Under the pieces are notes generated by a model that worked only from the letters and a program-made list of their open reading frames with translations, did no database searches and had not been told where the DNA came from. Positions 5,758 through 10,095 of a DNA stretch of 10,095 nucleotides are shown piece after piece. The DNA is taken from positions 1 through 10,095 of the forward strand of contig WRCU01000031.1 in NCBI GenBank assembly GCA_009783805.1, in the 5' to 3' direction. The DNA is from Oscillospiraceae bacterium (GTDB taxonomy: Bacteria; Bacillota; Clostridia; WRCU01). The position numbers and the translations under genes are program-made. The stretch's first letter is position 1, and every line of letters starts with the position of its first letter.

Positions 5758-6918
5758 TTACCCATCCTTCCCGACCTTCGCCGCCCTTTTTCTCAGCTTC
5801 CCCACCGGCACTATGTCGATCGCCTTGGCGGGGCATACCTCGTGGCAGCAGAAGCACGATATGCATCCCCGCGTTTCGATATCGGCGGCCCCGCCCATGA
5901 CCCTGACCGCGGACGCCGGGCATATGTCCGCGCAGTCACCGCAGCCGACGCACCTATCCCGCGCCACGACCGGGCAGGTCCTAGCGCCGCCGCCGAAAAG
6001 CCTGCGCAGGCGTTCGGGAAGGAAGCCCCTGACCGTCCTGAGCGAGACCATCCTCGTCTCGGGCATCGCATAGTCGCGGACGCCGAAGGCGCCGACCATC
6101 GCCTCGAACCCCTCGGGCATCACCTCCAGCTCTCCCAAAGCGGGGCACAGGCCCCTAGCCGCGGCCTCGGCCATGTACGGTACGTCCCCCGTCCCAAGCC
6201 CGATCAAGGCCATCGCGGCCGCGTCGGCCGCGTATGGGCTCAGCGACGCGACGCTGACGTCCATCCTCCTGAGCGTCCCGCCGGAGGGGCCGTTCCCTTC
6301 CATGCCCCATATGCCGTCGATGAAGGAGGCGTGCGGCCTCACGGCCTCGCATACGTCGACGAGCATCGATGCGAAGGCCTTCCTGTTCTTCATATGGTGC
6401 TGCGCCTTGGTCAGGCCCGGCACGGCGCCGAACATGTTCTTCACCGCCCCGGTATAGGTCATGAGGGCGTGAGTCTTCAGCTTGGCGGCCGAAACCACCA
6501 AGTCGGAATCCAATACGGCCTTGGTGACCTTGTATGTGGGGCCCGTCCCGACGGTGGTAACCGAGGTGTCATAGCTGAGCCCGAACCCGAACTCGGCGGC
6601 GACCTCCTCATAGCCGCTGCCTTTGTAGACCCTCCTGAGGTGCGACGCCGAGAAGTCCCCGCCCGGGCTGTCGCCCACCGTCACCGACGCCCCCCGGGAC
6701 ATGAGCGCCCTGGCGAGGGCCCCTACGTACCTCGGGTGGGTGACGCACGCCTCGTCTGGAGTGGACTTCTTGAGCAGGTTCGCCTTAATGAACACCCTGC
6801 GCCCGTCGACGGCCAATCCGCCGTCGCCGATGCCCAGGTGCCCGAAGTGCCCGTCCATTAAAGCGTCCAGCTTGCCGTCATCATATTGCGCGCAGCGTAT
6901 CGCCGATACCTTAGCCAA
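5758..6918 (-). CDS. DUF362 domain protein with C-terminal two-cluster ferredoxin domain
   Basis: The 386-residue protein has a DUF362 domain (about 1-290) followed by a bacterial ferredoxin-type tail. In the DUF362 part are VFIKANLLKK (42-51), VTVGDSPGG (79-87), VSAAKLKTHALMTYTGAVKNMFG (142-164, the family hallmark) and a SFIDGIWGMEGNGP segment (198-211). The tail has two CxxCxxCxxxCP motifs, at C323/C326/C329/C333 and C352/C355/C358/C362, which bind two [4Fe-4S] clusters, so it is likely a cytoplasmic electron carrier or redox enzyme. The substrate of DUF362 proteins is not established. The start is TTG at 6918, preceded by GGGGATGGG; no better in-frame start is near. A TAAAAT -10-like box lies at 6954-6959. 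The gene converges with purC across a 75 bp spacer that has no clear terminator. Confidence 0.88.
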   Translation of the reverse strand: MAKVSAIRCAQYDDGKLDALMDGHFGHLGIGDGGLAVDGRRVFIKANLLKKSTPDEACVTHPRYVGALARALMSRGASVTVGDSPGGDFSASHLRRVYKGSGYEEVAAEFGFGLSYDTSVTTVGTGPTYKVTKAVLDSDLVVSAAKLKTHALMTYTGAVKNMFGAVPGLTKAQHHMKNRKAFASMLVDVCEAVRPHASFIDGIWGMEGNGPSGGTLRRMDVSVASLSPYAADAAAMALIGLGTGDVPYMAEAAARGLCPALGELEVMPEGFEAMVGAFGVRDYAMPETRMVSLRTVRGFLPERLRRLFGGGARTCPVVARDRCVGCGDCADICPASAVRVMGGAADIETRGCISCFCCHEVCPAKAIDIVPVGKLRKRAAKVGKDG

Positions 6919-6977
6919 CCCATCCCCAACCGTTCGCCGAGGTTCCGGCCTAGATTTTACGTTCGCCTACGGACATC

Positions 6978-7001
6978 CGCTGATCCGCCGCGAGATCAGC
7001 G
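6978..7001. terminator. Hairpin just after the GH4 gene, weak terminator or RNA stabiliser
   Basis: CGCTGATC-TCGCGGCG-GATCAGCG on the minus strand is a perfect 8 bp stem starting 5 nt after the GH4 stop codon. No T-run follows, so a classic intrinsic terminator is not supported. It could protect the 3' end of the GH4 message. Confidence 0.35.
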
Positions 7002-7006
7002 CCCGG

Positions 7007-8302
7007 TCACTTGAATTGAGGCAGGAACCGCGCGTCCGCCTCCAGCAGGTCGGCCACGAGGGCCTTTATCTGCGCCAAGGTCAGGACCGAGGCGGTCAGC
7101 GGGTCGAGCGCTATGGCCTGCTCCACCGCCTTCACGTCGCCCTCCAGGGCGCCCTTGACGGCGAGCAGGTCGCCCGCGCAGCGGCTCGCGTTCAACGCGG
7201 CGCACTGGTCGGGCAGGCTGCCGACCCGGCACGGGTGCAGTCCGCTCCTGTCCGCCACTATCGGAACCTCGACGCATAAGCCCGGCGGCAGGTTCGTGAT
7301 CAAGCCGTCGTTAATGACGTTCCCATAGAAGAGGAACGGCCTGCCCGTCTCCAGCGCCTCTATTATCCTCACGCAGAACTCGTGGTTGTCCCTGACGCTT
7401 ATCGGCTCGTCGCTCTCGGTCGCCTTCAGCATAAGGTCGAGCTGGGCGTTGCGTTCTGCGATTTCTATCTCATATTTATTATCGACGTTCCCCGGGGTCC
7501 ATTTTTCGCACATCTCCCTCGTGCGCCTGAAGTATGGGACGTACTCCGAGTTGTGGAAGCTGGACTCCGTCGGGAAGTACCCGAAGAACTCCATCATCTC
7601 GAAGCGCACCATCTCCTTCCCGTACGCCGCCTTGTCATGGTAGAGCCTCCTGAATGCCGGGTAGAGGTCCTCGCCGCCGCGCTCGAACCTGAGGATCCAG
7701 GCCTGGTGGTTCACCCCGGCGGCCCAGAAAGCCACCTCGCCGAACGGGACGCCGAGCAGGTGCGCCATCGTGCCCACGGTGCCTTCCACGCTGTGGCATA
7801 TGCCGACGCTCTTGATGGGCGACGCCACGCTCAGGCCTAGGGAGACCGTGTTCGTCGGGTTCTGGTAGTGTATGTAGTATGCCTTCGGGCAGACCCTCTC
7901 CATGATCCTCAGGACCTCCAGCGTGGCCGGGATCTCCCTGAGCGCGCGGAAGACCCCCGCCGGCCCGGTCGTGCAGCCGGAGTATGGGTACAACCCATAC
8001 TTATGGCAGCATGCGTGCTCCTTGGCCCTCGTCTCTAGCCCGTGCTTCAGGGCCGTGTCGAACACGTAGTCCGCGCCCTCGAGCGCCGCCTCCAGCTCGG
8101 TCGCGGACTCCAGGCGGACCCCGCGGCCCAGCTGCCGGATGAGCTTCTCCGCGAAGCGCACGCTGTTGCCCAGGCTACGCGCGTCGATGTCCATGAGCGT
8201 GAGGCAAAGGTCGCCCCCCGCAGACAGCCTCACGATCGCGTCGGTAATGAGCGTTTGGGCGAAGCCTTTGCTCCCCGCCCCGATATAGACCACCTTCGGC
8301 AT
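7007..8302 (-). CDS. Glycoside hydrolase family 4, alpha-galactosidase-like
   Basis: GH4 enzymes cleave glycosides by an NAD-dependent oxidation-elimination route and need a divalent metal, usually Mn. This 431-residue protein has the N-terminal dinucleotide-binding fold (VVYIGAGSKGFAQTLITD, residues 4-21; acidic DID at 38-40), the NPTN motif (148-151), the metal-binding cysteine in GICHSVEGT (C169) and the second ligand in GVNHQAW (H199). The CHSV form around the cysteine is typical of alpha-galactosidases (MelA type), whereas phospho-glycosidases carry other residues there, so an unphosphorylated alpha-galactoside is the likely substrate. Start choice: GGGGGG lies 3 nt before ATG 8305 and 6 nt before ATG 8302; I chose 8302, giving MPKVVYIGAGS. 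It is followed at 88 bp by the DUF362 gene on the same strand and is preceded by the histidine kinase gene. Confidence 0.92.
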   Translation of the reverse strand: MPKVVYIGAGSKGFAQTLITDAIVRLSAGGDLCLTLMDIDARSLGNSVRFAEKLIRQLGRGVRLESATELEAALEGADYVFDTALKHGLETRAKEHACCHKYGLYPYSGCTTGPAGVFRALREIPATLEVLRIMERVCPKAYYIHYQNPTNTVSLGLSVASPIKSVGICHSVEGTVGTMAHLLGVPFGEVAFWAAGVNHQAWILRFERGGEDLYPAFRRLYHDKAAYGKEMVRFEMMEFFGYFPTESSFHNSEYVPYFRRTREMCEKWTPGNVDNKYEIEIAERNAQLDLMLKATESDEPISVRDNHEFCVRIIEALETGRPFLFYGNVINDGLITNLPPGLCVEVPIVADRSGLHPCRVGSLPDQCAALNASRCAGDLLAVKGALEGDVKAVEQAIALDPLTASVLTLAQIKALVADLLEADARFLPQFK

Positions 8303-8321
8303 CATGCACCCCCCATTGCGT

Positions 8322-8327
8322 AGTATA
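8322..8327 (-). promoter_or_regulatory. Candidate -10 box of the GH4 gene
   Basis: TATACT on the minus strand (5 of 6 to consensus) lies about 20 nt before the ATG at 8302 in an AT-rich patch. There is no -35 match at the right spacing; a GC-rich palindrome (8339-8353) covers that area, so an activator or repressor may act there. Confidence 0.3.
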
Positions 8328-8338
8328 AAACCAATCCC

Positions 8339-8353
8339 CGCGCCGCGGGCGCG
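8339..8353. repeat. GC palindrome between the kinase and GH4 genes
   Basis: CGCGCC-GCG-GGCGCG is a perfect inverted repeat with 6 bp arms. In the minus direction it is followed after 6 nt by GGTTTTAT, so it might be a poor intrinsic terminator of the kinase gene. It also lies where the -35 of the GH4 promoter should be and might instead be an operator. Confidence 0.3.
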
Positions 8354-8393
8354 TCCCATGCGTCCGGTGGCCGAGCGACGCGGCTCGCCAATT

Positions 8394-10095
8394 TCAATGC
8401 AGGTAGCGCCTGAGTTGCTTCACCACCTCGTCGAAGTCGAGGGGCTTGCCCACGTGCCCGTTCATCCCCACGCTTTCGCACCTTTCGACGTCCTCGCGGA
8501 ACACGTTGGCCGTCATCGCTATGATGGGTATGTTCTTCGCCCAAAGGTGGCTCAGGGCCCTGATCTTGGTGGTGGCTTCATAGCCGTCCATCTCGGGCAT
8601 TTGTATGTCCATGAAGATCATGCCGTACCTGAGCGGGTTGCGGAGGAACATCTCAAATGCCTGCTGGCCGTTCTCCGCGCAGTCTATCGCCAGGTTCATG
8701 GGCTCCAGGAGCGTCATGACGATCTCGCGGTTGATGTCGACGTCCTCCGCCAACAGGATCGTGTACCCCGTGAAGTCCGCGTCCAGGCCCTCGTCCTGCC
8801 TGCCCTCCATCAAGCTCTCCACGCCCAGGCACTCGTTCACCGTGTCCACTATCATGGAAGGGAACAGCGGCTTGGGCAGGAATATGCTTATGCCGGCCTC
8901 CTTCGCCTCATCCTCTATCTCATGCCACTCGGTCGACGAGAATATAATGACCACGGACTTCTGCGCGGCCTTCCTCTTGATGTGCTTGGCAAGCTCCAAT
9001 CCGGTCATCCCGGGAAGCTTCCAGTCGAGGAAGTAGATGTCGTAGCTGTCGTCCCCCCGCATGACCTCCATGGCCTCCTCCGCGTTCGCGGCCACGGTGC
9101 AGGTGATGTCCCACATGTCGAACAGCGACGTGAAGAACTTCAATATCTCCGGGTCGTTGTCGACCGCGAATATACGCAGGTTCCTCCAGTTGACGCCCTC
9201 CTCCAGGAGCTTCTCCTTCTCGGTGGAGTCGTTCTTCAGATAGGCCGTGAACGTGAACGTCGAGCCTTTGCCGGGCTCCGAGTCCACCCATATGGAGCCG
9301 CCCATCATCTCGACTATGCGCTTCGATATGGCCAGGCCCAGGCCCGTCCCGCCGAACTTCCGCGACGTGTCCGCGCTCGCCTGCTCGTAGGATTGGAACA
9401 GCCTGGATTTTTGCTCCTCCGTCACGCCTATCCCGGTGTCCTCCACGCTGACCTGTATCTGGCAGATCCTGTTCTCCTCCGAGATGAGCCTCGCGTCCAG
9501 GCGTATGGACCCCTCCTCGGGCGTAAACTTCGCGGCGTTGGACAGAAGGTTCGTGATGACCTGCGCCAGCCTCTGCTCATCGCCTATGAGCATCTGCGGG
9601 ATGTCGCCGTCGATGCCCACGTAGAACCTTTGGCGGCGCTCGTCCATGCGGAAGTTCACCACGTCGGCGATCTTCCGCAGCATCTTCTCGAAGTTGAACC
9701 TGGTGGTCGAAAGGTCGAACTTGTCCGCCTCGATCTTGGACATGTCCAGTATGTCGTTGATAACGCCCAGCAAGTGGACGGACGCGTTCTTTATCTTCTC
9801 GATCGCATAGTCCTTCCGGCTAACGTCCGTCGTCCCCTCGGCGATCCTGGTCATGCCGATGATCGCGTTCATCGGCGTCCTGATCTCATGGCTCATGCTG
9901 GAGAGGAAGTCGCTCTTCGCCTTGTTGGCGTTCTTCGCCTGGTCCAGCGCGGCCCTCAGCATGTCGTCCTTATGCTCGATCTCCGTGATGTCCTTGAGAA
10001 GGACGACCTTGCATAGCGCGTCCCCGAACTGGTCTACCTCGACGGCCAGCAGCATCTCGCATATCCTGAGGCCCCCATGCGACTGGACCGTCACC
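8394..10095 (-). CDS. Hybrid sensor histidine kinase with two receiver domains, N-terminus outside window
   Basis: The frame runs in from the right edge; 566 codons of the C-terminal part are present, so the sensor is unseen apart from a PAS-like tail (VVLLKDITE). Order within the visible part: a coiled-coil linker (about 40-62), the HisKA dimer domain with phospho-accepting H69 in MSHEIRTPMN, and the HATPase domain with N box (NLLSNAAKF, 182-190), G1 (DTGIG, 219-223) and G2 (GGTGLGL, 248-254). Receiver 1 (about 306-424) has phospho-site D357 (FLDWKLPGMTG). Receiver 2 (about 445-565) has D496 (FMDIQMPEMDGYEA). The signalling threonine/serine (S386 region; T528) and lysine (K408; K550) are present in both. 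No Hpt domain is seen, so phosphate probably passes to a separate Hpt protein. The GH4 gene lies 91 bp downstream on the same strand. The signal it senses cannot be told from here. Confidence 0.93.
   Translation of the reverse strand, partial: VTVQSHGGLRICEMLLAVEVDQFGDALCKVVLLKDITEIEHKDDMLRAALDQAKNANKAKSDFLSSMSHEIRTPMNAIIGMTRIAEGTTDVSRKDYAIEKIKNASVHLLGVINDILDMSKIEADKFDLSTTRFNFEKMLRKIADVVNFRMDERRQRFYVGIDGDIPQMLIGDEQRLAQVITNLLSNAAKFTPEEGSIRLDARLISEENRICQIQVSVEDTGIGVTEEQKSRLFQSYEQASADTSRKFGGTGLGLAISKRIVEMMGGSIWVDSEPGKGSTFTFTAYLKNDSTEKEKLLEEGVNWRNLRIFAVDNDPEILKFFTSLFDMWDITCTVAANAEEAMEVMRGDDSYDIYFLDWKLPGMTGLELAKHIKRKAAQKSVVIIFSSTEWHEIEDEAKEAGISIFLPKPLFPSMIVDTVNECLGVESLMEGRQDEGLDADFTGYTILLAEDVDINREIVMTLLEPMNLAIDCAENGQQAFEMFLRNPLRYGMIFMDIQMPEMDGYEATTKIRALSHLWAKNIPIIAMTANVFREDVERCESVGMNGHVGKPLDFDEVVKQLRRYLH

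Noticed and set aside
5842..6861. A 339-codon plus-strand frame opposite the DUF362 gene.
   Set aside because: It is Arg/Pro/His-rich, antisense to a gene with two complete cluster motifs, and shows no recognisable domain or convincing Shine-Dalgarno.
8304..10016. A long open plus-strand frame (570 codons) opposite the histidine kinase.
   Set aside because: It lies antisense to a gene with every kinase motif intact. The translation is His/Arg/Leu-rich with no family features, and GC-rich genes often leave such open antisense frames.
1..10095. CRISPR arrays, tRNA or rRNA genes, insertion sequences or phage genes.
   Set aside because: None was seen: no regularly spaced repeats, no tRNA-like cloverleaf, no transposase, integrase or phage protein. 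The only broken gene is the ATPase remnant.

Overview
This GC-rich window most likely comes from an anaerobic, host- or gut-associated bacterium. The evidence for bacteria is the set of strong Shine-Dalgarno sites, a near-consensus sigma-70 promoter in front of araD, a hybrid histidine kinase with two receiver domains, and bacterial-type sugar enzymes. Arginine AGG and isoleucine ATA codons are used freely, which is unusual for such a GC-rich genome. The gene set (GH2, GH4, AraD, a DUF4143-type ATPase and the GGGtGRT/NifU-like pair) fits anaerobic lineages such as Spirochaetota, Synergistota or Clostridia. The sequence alone does not let me choose among them.

Layout: (1) 1-550, minus strand: the 5' part of a GH2 (beta-galactosidase type) glycosidase that runs off the left edge. 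(2) 638-1720, minus: a DMT/EamA-type membrane transporter whose long cytoplasmic loop is encoded by an imperfect 22-24 bp tandem repeat. (3) 1762-2265, minus: a collapsed remnant of a DUF4143-type AAA ATPase with two large internal deletions that left the reading frame open. (4) 2319-3317 and 3399-4091, minus: the GGGtGRT protein and a NifU-like iron-sulfur scaffold, a recurring pair of unknown function. (5) A 174 bp divergent promoter region. (6) 4266-4970 and 5002-5682, plus: araD (L-ribulose-5-phosphate 4-epimerase), then a divergent PurC/SAICAR-synthase-like protein in the same operon. (7) 5758-6918, minus: a DUF362 protein with a two-cluster ferredoxin tail. (8) 7007-8302, minus: a GH4 alpha-galactosidase-like enzyme. 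(9) 8394-10095, minus: the C-terminal part of a hybrid histidine kinase cut by the right edge.

Two themes stand out. One is sugar scavenging: beta-galactosidase, alpha-galactosidase-like GH4 and AraD feeding the pentose phosphate pathway. The other is iron-sulfur biology: the NifU-like scaffold, the GGGtGRT partner and the DUF362-ferredoxin. No RNA genes, CRISPR arrays or intact mobile elements were seen. No gap between genes exceeds about 175 bp once the ATPase remnant is counted. The best candidates for undescribed biology are the GGGtGRT/NifU-like pair and the PurC-like protein in the araD operon.
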